Shown piece by piece: positions 18,201-26,183 of a stretch of 64,000 bases of DNA; the first letter of the stretch is position 1; each line of letters opens with the position of its first letter. Position numbers and translations under genes: made by a program. The stretch is from Gelidibacter salicanalis (GTDB lineage Bacteria; Bacteroidota; Bacteroidia; Flavobacteriales; Flavobacteriaceae): assembly GCF_016469035.1 (NCBI RefSeq), contig NZ_JAEHJZ010000005.1:1-64000 (forward strand), in the 5' to 3' direction. The notes beneath the pieces were generated by a model. The model had not been told where the DNA came from, searched no databases, and saw only the letters and a program-made list of their open reading frames with translations.

Positions 18201-18488
18201 CGTTTTGTGTTTGTAGATGCTCAAGCAAATATACTGAGAGGTGCCACGGGTTCCACTCGGTTTTGGGAAAAAGGCGACTACTTGGCTTTAAGGGAGGTAA
18301 CCTTAAGTTATAACATCCCAGCAACATACTTTAATGATGTCATAAATAACCTGAGTGTTTATATTACAGGTTCCAATTTACATTATTTTAAGTCCTATAG
18401 TGGTGATTCACCAGAAGAAGGGGGGGTGCAACTCGGTGAGTTTCCAATGCCAAGAACAATAACTATAGGGTTAAACGTATCATTTTAA
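15258..18488 (+). CDS. susC: SusC-family TonB-dependent outer-membrane receptor (first pair)
   Basis: 1076 residues from ATG 15258, chosen because it begins a clean signal peptide (MKKRNSNIIYMIFILLFALP, cut near SFGQ); the longer frame from 15192 would overlap the operator. A carboxypeptidase-regulatory-like domain (about 28-115, GTSTGAVTDFDGNYTI), a plug (LDEIVITGYGKQSR onward, with the SusC phrase DDIESIEVLKDAAATAIYGA) and a 22-strand barrel ending TIGLNVSF follow. No N-terminal signalling extension is seen, so it is not coupled to an anti-sigma factor. Role: TonB-driven import of a sialylated or related glycan, with the SusD protein 12 bp downstream. Confidence 0.94.
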   Translation: MKKRNSNIIYMIFILLFALPALSFGQEKTITGTIISSTDKIPLTGATVIVKGTSTGAVTDFDGNYTITANSGDVLVFSFVGFQNKEVTVATQTVINVSLAEDTAMLDEIVITGYGKQSRATLTTSISKLDTQILETSSRSNAATALQGTIAGLRVTNNTGQPGSTPSIVLRGGTTFGGGGSPLILIDGVPGSFYALNADDIESIEVLKDAAATAIYGARSANGVILVTTKTGKVGRSSINYKYKYSMNNRRDDQEFLGAADFIKYNRQAVAYYNEVTGRTNFDSGFLNNGRTAFSTGNNTTDSAFTTQFLTDENRYLLGQPGWKTVEDPLNPGKQILYLDNDVSDNIYQQSEIKDHYLSFDGGNEKGTYYLGLGFLDNDGLILGSGFKRYSGKFSGSYKIKENLRVNSNILYAHSNLSRSPLGSDDTVFRRFAGQAPTSRTYDTNPDGTMSTILSPGTNTGFGNPLYYQDKFVRKNLEQRLTASVGVDWDILKSLTASVQGSHFTINNHNEFFAKAFRQGSTSATLNTSRDASTSLTRTLRNQVTATLAYTKKIGNHNFNALLGTEYFKENVFSSYAATKGSPTDLIFTLNAGAEPTGASSYETEYALVSTFGRLLYDFDSKYLFSATFRRDGSSQLGNEKFDFFPSVSLGWNAHNEEFIQNSFIGGFVSRLKPRVSYGSNGNLQVISDRGNFLVFGSYGSQGTYNGQTGYGNTGLPTLDLVWEKSTTFNVGLDLSFFDNRINFIADVYSRDVKDKLADLTLPYYTGFGSILTNNGTLRNKGFELEMNADIIRNDNLTWNIGATVTTNKNYVIKLPENDNPLNRQGGTEIFNPATGQNEWVGGLQEGQRVGNDLIVTYEQDYIYADQAAVDAHATRVDELLNDPTKRFPGDVAWVDQNGDNIINSLDRKVIGRATPNFVGGLTTSLTYKNFNLFVKTDFATGHMINNHIRAKGYAQTQGNLNQPIEVLNSWTPTNTNTDLPRFVFVDAQANILRGATGSTRFWEKGDYLALREVTLSYNIPATYFNDVINNLSVYITGSNLHYFKSYSGDSPEEGGVQLGEFPMPRTITIGLNVSF

Positions 18489-18500
18489 AACTTTTACACA

Positions 18501-20012
18501 ATGAAAAAATATATATACATATTTATAGCGGTAATTACTTTGAGTGCTTGTGAAAGCGAACTTGAAATAAAAAGCCCTAGCGAATTAACAGCTGCTGGTT
18601 TCTGGGATACTGAGGAAGGCGCAAAAGCAGCTCATACTGGTTTGTATGGCACGTATCGGTTTAGTAACTATACATTCTGGTTGTTAGGTGAAATAAGAAG
18701 CGATGTTTGGGGAGGTGATACTTTTGAGTCAGCAAGTGCGCTTGATCTTATAAGATCTAACTTTACGGTTACAACAGCACCTTTTGGTGGATGGGCGGGG
18801 CTGTATTCTAATATGCATAAGCTCAATGATTTTATCAAAAATGTACCTAACGTGCCTTTTACCAAAGAAGAAGAGAAAAATCACTTAATGGGACAGGCGT
18901 ATGGTTTGAGAGCTTTTTATTATTACACTCTTTTGAAAACATGGGGTGGTGTTCCAATTGTTTTAGAACCATTGAGCACTGTAGATCCTGCAGGATTGAG
19001 TAGAGCAAGATCGTCTCAAAGTGAGGTAATGGCCCAAATAAAAATGGATATCACGGCTTCTTTAAGTGCATTTGGGTCAGATAACAGTTTTTGGGAGGGT
19101 AGCAATGTCTATTGGTCCAAAGCGGCTTCCTTGACCTTGAAAGGAGATGTGTATATCTGGTCTGGAAATTTAATGGGTGGCGGGAATGCCGATTTTTCGG
19201 AAGCTAAGACAGCACTTGAGCAAATTTCATCTTTAGGGGTGAGCTTAGAGCCAAGTTACGCTAGTTTATGGGGCATAGATAATGAAGATAATAGTGAATT
19301 TATATTTTCAGTGCAATATAAAGAGAATGAGTTTTCCAACTTTTATAATAGCTTTACGGGAAGATCAACAGAAATTAATCCTGCGTTTGATGATAGTGGC
19401 GCATCTATGAATGGTTTCATCATTAATGGCGCTAATAGGTTTGGGCCATCAGAAAAAACATTATTAACGCTTGACGATAATGAAGATACACGTAAAGCAG
19501 TTAACTTTATATACTTATATGCAAATGATAATGAAGGTGCCGGATATCCTAACTATAATGCCGCTAATTACTTTGGAGCGGTATTTAAGAAGTTTCTAGG
19601 TGTTGAAGATGGGACTGGTGGAAGGATTTTCGAAAATGATGTACCTCTATACAGATATGCTGACGTTGTATTAATGTTAGCAGAAGCTAAGAATTTATTA
19701 GGTGAAGATCCTTCTGCCGAAATTAATCAAATTCGTGAAAGAGCTTACGGTGCAGATTATGACCCTGCAGTACATGGGTATGTCAATAGCTCGCCAACAG
19801 CTAATGCCAACGCCATTTTAAATGAGCGTTATAAAGAGTTTATTGGTGAAGGTAAAAGATGGTGGGATTTAAGACGCGCTGGAAACAGTTTTGTTATAGA
19901 TAACATCAGTTTTTTAAACCCTGGAGATGAGTATAAATTAATATTACCAATCACTAATGATATGATTGGAAGAAACCCATTGTTGGAACAAACACCTGGG
20001 TATACAAATTAG
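18501..20012 (+). CDS. susD: SusD-family glycan-binding surface lipoprotein (first pair)
   Basis: 503 residues. Signal peptide with lipobox LSAC (Cys17) for a lipid anchor. The family pattern is clear: SPSELTAAGFWDTEEGAKAA near the start, TPR-like helices, and near the end the RagB/SusD phrase INQIRERAYG, then NERYKEFIGEGKRWWDLRR and LPI. It caps the SusC barrel and presents glycan. Immediately after it are hairpins of the dispersed repeat, so transcription into nanA may be reduced or re-initiated. Confidence 0.94.
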   Translation: MKKYIYIFIAVITLSACESELEIKSPSELTAAGFWDTEEGAKAAHTGLYGTYRFSNYTFWLLGEIRSDVWGGDTFESASALDLIRSNFTVTTAPFGGWAGLYSNMHKLNDFIKNVPNVPFTKEEEKNHLMGQAYGLRAFYYYTLLKTWGGVPIVLEPLSTVDPAGLSRARSSQSEVMAQIKMDITASLSAFGSDNSFWEGSNVYWSKAASLTLKGDVYIWSGNLMGGGNADFSEAKTALEQISSLGVSLEPSYASLWGIDNEDNSEFIFSVQYKENEFSNFYNSFTGRSTEINPAFDDSGASMNGFIINGANRFGPSEKTLLTLDDNEDTRKAVNFIYLYANDNEGAGYPNYNAANYFGAVFKKFLGVEDGTGGRIFENDVPLYRYADVVLMLAEAKNLLGEDPSAEINQIRERAYGADYDPAVHGYVNSSPTANANAILNERYKEFIGEGKRWWDLRRAGNSFVIDNISFLNPGDEYKLILPITNDMIGRNPLLEQTPGYTN

Positions 20013-20086
20013 TTAGTGATTTTTTTGAGTTAGTCTGAAAAGGGAGTTATGTTTAAAAGCTTAGCTCTCTTTTTCTTAGTGAAACC

Positions 20087-20164
20087 CAAAACATAAAAGC
20101 GAAGCGCATTATGTTTTGTTGGATGTCCCGATAGCTACGGGATAATCCCGCTTTTTGGCGGGAT
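20087..20164. repeat. Two-hairpin intergenic repeat, copy 2
   Basis: Hairpin A: CAAAACATAA (20087-20096) and TTATGTTTTG (20109-20118) around AAGCGAAGCGCA. A TCCCG/CGGGA hairpin (20126-20142) is inserted, then hairpin B ATCCCGC-TTTTTG-GCGGGAT (20145-20164), followed by TTTTAGTTGAAC. It separates susD1 from nanA and may act as an attenuator or terminator, so that surface proteins and lyase are made in different amounts. Confidence 0.75.
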
Positions 20165-20239
20165 TTTAGTTGAACTTGCCATAAAGCATTTATTAATTTA
20201 GCAAACGTAAAAATAACCCAAAGAGATTGATTAAAAATA

Positions 20240-21145
20240 ATGAAGATAAAAAATTTAATAGCAGCAACATACGCTCCCATGCACCAAGATGGTTCATTAA
20301 ATACTAGTATTATTGGGGAGTATAGTAAGTTCTTAGTAAGAAATAAAATCTCTGGAGTGTTCATGAACGGCTCTACGGGAGATTTCACGTCCTTATCTAG
20401 CGACGAAAGAAAGGAAATAACAACCGCATGGTCAGAAAATAAATCCTCAGATTTATATCTAATAGACCACGTTGGTGATTCAAGTTTAAAAGTTGCCAAA
20501 GACTTAGCAACGCATGCAGCTGATAAAGTAGATGCCATTGCCGTTTTAGCACCATTTTATTTTAGGTTGAACACTATTGAAAAGTTGGTGCAGTATTGTA
20601 AAGAGGTTGCGGCATGCGCACCTAATTTACCGTTTTATTATTACCACATTCCTGTATTGAGCGGTGCCAATTTAAATATGCTCGACTTTTTAAAAGCAGC
20701 ATCTAAAGAAATTCCCAATTTAGAAGGCATCAAGTTTACTAATAACAACCTGATTGACTATTTGCACTGCAAAAACTTTGAAGGTGGCAAATACAATATC
20801 CTTTTTGGTTTTGATGAAATTTTCCTGTCAAGTTTACCGCTTGGCGCTGATGGATGGGTAGGCAGTACTTACAACCACTTGGCTCCGGTATATTACAAGA
20901 TCAAAACATTATTTGAGGAAGGCAAAATGGCGGAAGCTGCTGCCTTGCAAACAAAAGCCATAAGATTTGTTGAAATTTTGGATGGTTACGGTGGGTTCAA
21001 CGGCGTCGCTAAAGGCTTTATGAAAACCTTTGGTATTGATTGTGGACCGAGTAGATTTCCGCATACCACACTTTCTGATGCTGTTTATACTGATATTAAA
21101 ACAGAATTGGAGAGTATTGGATTATTAGAGCTTTTAAGCAAATAA
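20240..21145 (+). CDS. nanA: N-acetylneuraminate lyase (dihydrodipicolinate synthase family)
   Basis: 301 residues, cytoplasmic TIM barrel. Schiff-base Lys165 in GIKFTNNN, catalytic Tyr near 135 in FYYYHIP, and the carboxylate-binding GSTGD (44-48) are present; Lys165 falls at the same number as in E. coli NanA. The reaction splits N-acetylneuraminate into N-acetylmannosamine and pyruvate. Context (sialidases, epimerase, YhcH) supports lyase over dihydrodipicolinate synthase. It lies between the post-susD1 hairpins and a sialidase gene 96 bp on. Confidence 0.93.
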   Translation: MKIKNLIAATYAPMHQDGSLNTSIIGEYSKFLVRNKISGVFMNGSTGDFTSLSSDERKEITTAWSENKSSDLYLIDHVGDSSLKVAKDLATHAADKVDAIAVLAPFYFRLNTIEKLVQYCKEVAACAPNLPFYYYHIPVLSGANLNMLDFLKAASKEIPNLEGIKFTNNNLIDYLHCKNFEGGKYNILFGFDEIFLSSLPLGADGWVGSTYNHLAPVYYKIKTLFEEGKMAEAAALQTKAIRFVEILDGYGGFNGVAKGFMKTFGIDCGPSRFPHTTLSDAVYTDIKTELESIGLLELLSK

Positions 21146-21241
21146 TCTCTATTTGTAATTTTAAAATGATTTTGCCTGCTGAAATTTTATCTCTAAAGGA
21201 TTGACTTATGAATTTTTATAAACCATTAAAAACTTATATCT

Positions 21242-22411
21242 ATGAGCAGCAATTTGATTAGTAAGTATGTTTTAGTTTTATGCTTGGTCTTTTTTTTAGA
21301 AGTTAAAGCTTCAGAGAGTCCTTTAGACTCCATCCGTAAAACAATTGTTTTCAATGCGGGAGATGATGGAATTGACTCTTATCGCATTCCTACGCTTACC
21401 ACTAGCAAGAAAGGAACCTTACTTCTTTTTACAGAAGCTCGTAAAGTGAGCTCTACTGATAAGACGCCCACAGATATAGCTTTAAAAAGAAGTGAAGATG
21501 ACGGAAAAAGTTGGTCCAAAATTCAAATCTTAACCAACAGTGGCGAAAACGCCTTCATGGATCCAGTTGCTTTAGTAGATAAAGTTACTGGAAGAATATT
21601 TCTTTTTACAACCTTATGGCCTTCAGAGGATCATAGCAAGTTGAAAAATACCGCATGGGTCATTATATCTGACAATGATGGTATAAGTTGGAGTAAGCCT
21701 CGTGAAATCACCAAAGAAATCGTTGCGCCTAATCATTATATCGGCGGATTTGGTCCAGGTGCAGGCCTTCAAATGCAAGGGAGTCGGTTTAAAGATAGGC
21801 TGATAGTGCCAACTAGGCAAACTGATGGTAAAATCTCCAAAAACAGAACAGTATATAGCGACGATCATGGTGAGACTTGGGAAATTGGAACTAGCGCTCC
21901 TGATGGTGGAGAGTACCAAATTTCAGAATCTCCATATAATGTTTTAAGATATAATCTCAGAGCAGGTAAAGGTAAGCGCACGGTGGCCACAAGCCGAGAT
22001 GGAGGGATGACATGGAGTAATAGTCATATTGATTTCCGCTTGCAATCATCAGTTGATTATGGTGGCTGTCAGGGTAGTATGTTAGGAATTGATACTATGC
22101 TGTTTTATGTTGGGCCTGCTGGGGGATTAGGTGATGCTAATCATGAAGATCGTCAGAACCTGTTTATTTATCGTAGTTTAAATGGCGGTGAGACTTGGGC
22201 AAATGATTATTTGTTGCATGATAAATCAGCAGGCTATAGTTGCATCACACAATTGTCAGATGGGCGTCTTGCCATTGTCTTTGAGGCATCAGATAGTAAT
22301 GGGTTTCCAAAAATGACTCCCGGCAACCGTCCCCCTGGGTGGATGCGTTTAGATGTTATTATTCTTCCTAAGGAAATAGTTAATAAAGACACTTGGTTCA
22401 ATCATTTGTAA
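21242..22411 (+). CDS. nanH: Secreted sialidase, GH33 (first)
   Basis: 389 residues with a signal peptide (about 1-23). The six-bladed propeller is marked by the RIP motif (SYRIP, Arg48) and five Asp-box repeats: SEDDGKSWS, SDNDGISWS, SDDHGETWE, SRDGGMTWS, LNGGETWA. A candidate nucleophile Tyr lies in SAGYSCITQL near the end. It frees terminal sialic acid from glycans, probably in the periplasm. It is rather unlike the second sialidase at 26184 and its start lacks a lipobox, so linkage preference or location may differ between the two. Confidence 0.92.
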   Translation: MSSNLISKYVLVLCLVFFLEVKASESPLDSIRKTIVFNAGDDGIDSYRIPTLTTSKKGTLLLFTEARKVSSTDKTPTDIALKRSEDDGKSWSKIQILTNSGENAFMDPVALVDKVTGRIFLFTTLWPSEDHSKLKNTAWVIISDNDGISWSKPREITKEIVAPNHYIGGFGPGAGLQMQGSRFKDRLIVPTRQTDGKISKNRTVYSDDHGETWEIGTSAPDGGEYQISESPYNVLRYNLRAGKGKRTVATSRDGGMTWSNSHIDFRLQSSVDYGGCQGSMLGIDTMLFYVGPAGGLGDANHEDRQNLFIYRSLNGGETWANDYLLHDKSAGYSCITQLSDGRLAIVFEASDSNGFPKMTPGNRPPGWMRLDVIILPKEIVNKDTWFNHL

Positions 22412-22712
22412 AACTCCATTCTTTCTTGTAAAAACCCCGACTCCTTTTAAAATTGTACGATGGAAACTTATATATTTAGGTCTGGCTTCCGCTAATCTCG
22501 TTTAGGTTGGGTCACACAAAAAGAAATTGAACATCGATAAAAAAATGAATTGCTTAACTATAGACCACAATGACCCAATTAGAATTATTGATTTAAAAAT
22601 CACTTGATAAAATTGCAGACCTGAGGTGTCAAAAAAGAATAATTAATATGAAATATACCAAAGTTTGAATCAACATTTTGAACTTGGTTTCTTAATCTTT
22701 AAACATGTTATA
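22412..22712. other. Intergenic stretch before the YhcH-type gene
   Basis: Holds no gene that I can support. An upstream in-frame ATG at 22665 would lengthen the next protein by 16 residues but the family normally starts at MIVDKIENA. No strong terminator or operator is visible; an own promoter is possible given the length. Confidence 0.5.
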
Positions 22713-23171
22713 ATGATTGTAGACAAAATTGAAAATGCACAGCTCTATCAAGGCCTTCACCCAGGAATTGATAAAGCTTTAGAGTATATTAAAAACACCA
22801 ATTTTTCTGATTTACCTTTCGGAAAGCACGAGATTGAAGGCGACGCTGTGTTTGTCATTTTAAAGGAATACGAAACAAAGCAAATAGACGGAAACCTGTT
22901 AGAGTCTCATCTTAAATACATTGATGTTCAATATATTATTGAAGGAGTGGAACAAATGGGCGTCACTATGCGTACGGATCAATTGCCAAAAAAAGCATAC
23001 GATGCCGACGACGATTATATGCTGTTCGATGAATCGTATGACATCATAACCGTTAAGGAAGGTATGTTTGCTATCTTTTTTCCTGACGATATCCACATGC
23101 CAGACATGACTACAGGCTCACCATCACATGTGAAAAAAGCTGTCTTTAAAGTTAAAATTCAGAATTCTTAA
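22713..23171 (+). CDS. nanQ: YhcH/NanQ-type protein, probable sialic acid anomerase
   Basis: 152 residues from ATG 22713, where the typical family start MIVDKIENA begins. The cupin-like core keeps metal-ligand type residues in ESHLKYIDVQYIIEG and FFPDDIHMPDM. E. coli YhcH (NanQ) is known to speed interconversion of N-acetylneuraminate anomers: sialidases release one anomer and the lyase uses the other. Its place beside nanA and nanH fits. The last 20 bp overlap the end of the convergent gntR gene, so the two transcripts are antisense at their ends. A role on another sugar (YiaL/EbgC type) is less likely here. Confidence 0.88.
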   Translation: MIVDKIENAQLYQGLHPGIDKALEYIKNTNFSDLPFGKHEIEGDAVFVILKEYETKQIDGNLLESHLKYIDVQYIIEGVEQMGVTMRTDQLPKKAYDADDDYMLFDESYDIITVKEGMFAIFFPDDIHMPDMTTGSPSHVKKAVFKVKIQNS

Positions 23172-23871
23172 GGACTCTTTCAAAATGTGGTTCTAAATGC
23201 AAGGCCAAGCCCTTTCTGAACTTCTTGATATCATTAGCCTGTAAATAATTTAAAAGATCGCGATGGGTCACAAACTTTTTGGAATATTTATAAGTTTTAG
23301 CATCTAATAATTTATAGTCATGGACATATTTAAACACTGGCAATAAAATATGTTGCACGCGTTTTAAGGTTCTGTTTCCAGACATTTCGTATAATTTTCC
23401 ATGAAATGCCACTTCATTCTGTAAGCTAAACACATGGGCTTCCGGTTGGTTTTTTTCCATCCGTTCTACAATTTCTGTAAGTTCCACCAAATCGGCATCA
23501 GTTTTTCGGGCAAAAACCAAATCAACCATACCCATTTCTAAAATGAGTCGAAGTTCAAAGATGTCTTTCAAGGCGCGATCGCCTAATAAATTGGTTTCTA
23601 TAACCTTTTCAAAATTCTTGATGATATCTGGCTGAGAAAGAACCATGCCCTTGTGCTTTTTTGAATCGATAATGCCAATGGTGCGGAGCCTTGTTAAAGC
23701 CTCTCTAATTACCGTTCTACTCACACCAAGCGTTTCTGCAAACTCCATTTCTTTAGGAATCGCATCGCCAACTTTAAGATTATTATTTTTGATATATTCT
23801 GTAATGCTTATTTCTACCTTATCTACTAGCGTTAAATTAGTTAGGGGTTTTAGAGCAATGCGATCTTTCAT
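23152..23871 (-). CDS. FadR-subfamily GntR transcriptional regulator of the sialic acid genes
   Basis: 239 residues. N-terminal winged helix (about 15-80) with the recognition segment LGVSRTVIREALTRL; C-terminal FCD domain with likely metal/ligand His residues in EVAFHGKLYEMSGN, THRDLLNYL and LHLEPHF. The effector is likely sialic acid or an intermediate such as ManNAc. It is divergent from the epimerase gene, and a GT-N3-AC palindrome lies in the shared promoter region, pointing to autoregulation. The same core upstream of susC1 suggests one regulator controls both arms. Confidence 0.92.
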   Translation of the reverse strand: MKDRIALKPLTNLTLVDKVEISITEYIKNNNLKVGDAIPKEMEFAETLGVSRTVIREALTRLRTIGIIDSKKHKGMVLSQPDIIKNFEKVIETNLLGDRALKDIFELRLILEMGMVDLVFARKTDADLVELTEIVERMEKNQPEAHVFSLQNEVAFHGKLYEMSGNRTLKRVQHILLPVFKYVHDYKLLDAKTYKYSKKFVTHRDLLNYLQANDIKKFRKGLALHLEPHFERVLKNSEF

Positions 23872-23887
23872 AAGAATTTATTTTGAG

Positions 23888-23948
23888 CAAATGTAAATTA
23901 TAAATCTAAATTCGCTAAGTTTGTATTATGTATTACATATGATACAAA
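23888..23948. promoter_or_regulatory. Divergent promoters and GntR operator between gntR and epimerase genes
   Basis: TAAGTTTG (23916-23923, plus strand) matches the Bacteroidota -7 box TAnnTTTG and points to the epimerase gene. TACATTTG on the minus strand (23895-23888) matches it too and points to gntR. Between and overlapping them is the 13-bp palindrome TATGTATTACATA (23927-23939), flanked by TTTGTAT (920-926) and ATACAAA (942-948). No good -33 TTG was found, so strength may depend on a regulator. Confidence 0.7.
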
Positions 23949-24004
23949 TATAATAATTTTTTGACTTGTAAGTAGGACTTTTAATTTTCAACAATTATAA
24001 TGCA

Positions 24005-25174
24005 ATGAATTACACTTCACTTTATAAAAATACACTTTTAAACGATATTATCCCGTTTTGGGAAACTTACTCTATAGATGCTGAACACGGGGGCTATTTT
24101 ACATGTTTGGATAAGACAGGTAAAGTTTATGATACCGACAAGTTTATGTGGCTTCAAGGGCGCCAGGCGTGGACGTTCTCCATGCTTTATAACACCGTCG
24201 AAAAAAATGAGAATTGGTTGAAGTTGGCTAAACACGGTATCGATTTTATCATCAAACACGGCATGGACAAACACGGAAATTTTTATTTCTCAACCACCAG
24301 AGAAGGAAACCCCTTAGTGCAACCCTATAATATATTTTCAGACTGTTTCGCCGCCATGGCATTTAGTCAATACGCCATGGCGTCTGGGGATGAAGAGATC
24401 AAGAAGCTCGTTAAACAAACCTATCTTAACATTCTTAAAAAGAAAGACAATCCTAAAGGGAGTTATGAGAAATCAACAGGGGAACGCCCGTTGAAAAGTT
24501 TTTCACTACCCATGATCTTGTCAAACTTAGTGTTGGAATTGGAAGGGGTTTTGGATGAAGAAGAAGTGAATAAAACCATCGATTTCAGTATCAATGAAGT
24601 TATGAATGTCTTTTTGGATAATGAATCTGGTTTGGTGTACGAATTTGTCCGTCCTGATGGCACCCATGAAGACAGTTATAATGGCCGTCTTTTAAATCCT
24701 GGGCACGGCATCGAAGCCATGTGGTTTATGATCGATATTGGTGTTAGAAGAAACAATACTGAACTTATCGATAAAGCCGCAGATACTATTTTGCGTATCT
24801 TAGATTACAGTTGGGATAAAGAGGACGGCGGTATTTTTTATTTTATGGACGTGCTAGGAAAGCCGCCACAACAATTGGAATGGGATCAGAAGCTATGGTG
24901 GGTACATTTGGAAGCTTTAGTTGCACTAGCCAAGGCTTATGAGCAGACCGGTAGAAAGGAATTAATGGCATGGTATGAAAAGGTGCACGATTATGCCTGG
25001 GGTCATTTTTCAGATCCTGAAAATGGCGAATGGTATGGGTACCTCAACCGTCAAGGCGAGGTGCTTTTAGATCTGAAAGGCGGCAAATGGAAAGGTTGTT
25101 TCCACGTGCCTAGAGCCATGTGCCAATGTTGGAAATCATTCGAAAAAATAGAACATAAAAAAGTAACATCATGA
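24005..25174 (+). CDS. N-acylglucosamine 2-epimerase (AGE/RenBP family)
   Basis: 389 residues, no signal peptide, an (alpha/alpha)6 barrel of the AGE family. Conserved His and neighbours are seen in [37 protein letters not shown] and [12 protein letters not shown]. It interconverts N-acetylmannosamine and N-acetylglucosamine, the step after the lyase. Bacteroides-type sialic acid routes use this kinase-independent epimerase rather than phosphorylation first; a hexosamine kinase is not present in the window. It overlaps the next gene by 4 bp (ATGA), so translation is coupled. Confidence 0.92.
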   Translation: MNYTSLYKNTLLNDIIPFWETYSIDAEHGGYFTCLDKTGKVYDTDKFMWLQGRQAWTFSMLYNTVEKNENWLKLAKHGIDFIIKHGMDKHGNFYFSTTREGNPLVQPYNIFSDCFAAMAFSQYAMASGDEEIKKLVKQTYLNILKKKDNPKGSYEKSTGERPLKSFSLPMILSNLVLELEGVLDEEEVNKTIDFSINEVMNVFLDNESGLVYEFVRPDGTHEDSYNGRLLNPGHGIEAMWFMIDIGVRRNNTELIDKAADTILRILDYSWDKEDGGIFYFMDVLGKPPQQLEWDQKLWWVHLEALVALAKAYEQTGRKELMAWYEKVHDYAWGHFSDPENGEWYGYLNRQGEVLLDLKGGKWKGCFHVPRAMCQCWKSFEKIEHKKVTS

Positions 25175-25944
25175 CGAAGACTATACGACCTTATGTGTTG
25201 GCAGAAACCAATTGGAAGTCTGTTAAAGACACCAATTATACCGTGGCCATTTTGCCGTGGGGCGCTACGGAAGCCCACAATTACCATTTGCCGTATGCTA
25301 CCGATACTATTCAAGCGAAATATGTAGCTATTGCTGCTGCGGAACAAGCATGGGCTAAAGAGGCGAAGGTCATCGTGTTGCCAACCATCCCTTTTGGAGT
25401 GAATACAGGTCAAATGGACATTTCATTGTGTATGAATATGAATCCCAGCACACAATATGCCGTCTTGAGGGATGTGGTTGAGGTGTTGGATGGCCAAAAC
25501 ATTCAAAAACTAGTGATTGTCAATGGGCATGGCGGTAATAATTTTAAGCAGATGATTCGCGAATTGAGCTTAGAATTTCCCAACGTATTTGTGTGTGCCC
25601 TCAATTGGTTTCAGGCAGCCAATGCTAAAGACTATTTTGATGAACCTGGAGATCATGCTGGTGAGCTGGAAACTTCGGCAGTGCTGCACATTATGCCACA
25701 TTTGGTATTGCCACTGGAACACGCTGGAAACGGAAGTGCCAAACAATTTAAAATTAAAGGCCTAAAAGAAGGTTGGGTAAGTTCCCAACGCCAATGGACA
25801 CAAGTCACTGAAGATACCGGTGTGGGCAATCCGACAAAAGCGACTGCAGAAAAAGGCAAAACTTTTTTAGACGCCGTAGTAAAAAACATCACTGAATTTT
25901 TCGAAGAATTACATCATGCGAATGTTCATAATATGTACGAATAA
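25171..25944 (+). CDS. Creatininase-family metal-dependent amidohydrolase
   Basis: 257 residues. The two-metal site is intact: Glu34 and His36 in [15 protein letters not shown], Asp45, His120 in VNGHGGN and a Glu in [10 protein letters not shown]; these match creatininase positions. The family opens cyclic or simple amides. Creatinine use is unlikely here. The overlap with the epimerase (4 bp) says its substrate belongs to the sialic acid pathway, for example an amide or lactam/lactone form of sialic acid or an N-acyl group, but that is inference. Confidence 0.88.
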   Translation: MTKTIRPYVLAETNWKSVKDTNYTVAILPWGATEAHNYHLPYATDTIQAKYVAIAAAEQAWAKEAKVIVLPTIPFGVNTGQMDISLCMNMNPSTQYAVLRDVVEVLDGQNIQKLVIVNGHGGNNFKQMIRELSLEFPNVFVCALNWFQAANAKDYFDEPGDHAGELETSAVLHIMPHLVLPLEHAGNGSAKQFKIKGLKEGWVSSQRQWTQVTEDTGVGNPTKATAEKGKTFLDAVVKNITEFFEELHHANVHNMYE

Positions 25945-26087
25945 ATGATAAAGGCTGTCAAAATAGATCGGGACTGATTCGAGATCTTCAAAATGAATTT
26001 ATTCATATGAAAAAACAGTATGAGACTAATTGGGCAAATCTATTTTAAACTCAGATTGTCCATCATTAAAGTTACAATCAAGTCTTT

Positions 26088-26142
26088 GTTCTCTTATCTA
26101 ACAGCGAAGCGCCTGCCTGCCGGCGAGGCAGGGTCTTAATTC
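26088..26142 (+). repeat. Intergenic repeat with CAGCG(A/C)AGCG core, longer form
   Basis: TCTAACAGCGAAGCG ... GTCTTAATTC matches, in opposite orientation, the element at 61781-61814. Here a block CCTGCCTGCCGGCGAGGCAGG, a near-perfect hairpin, is inserted before GTCTTAATTC. It lies between the creatininase and the second sialidase genes. Confidence 0.65.
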
Positions 26143-26183
26143 TATATTAAATAAGAAAACAATAAAATAATACATTTTTAACC

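Noticed and set aside
20053-20538. A 161-residue minus-strand open frame over the start of nanA
   Set aside because: It runs through the hairpin repeat and opposite the well-conserved lyase; it is a shadow.
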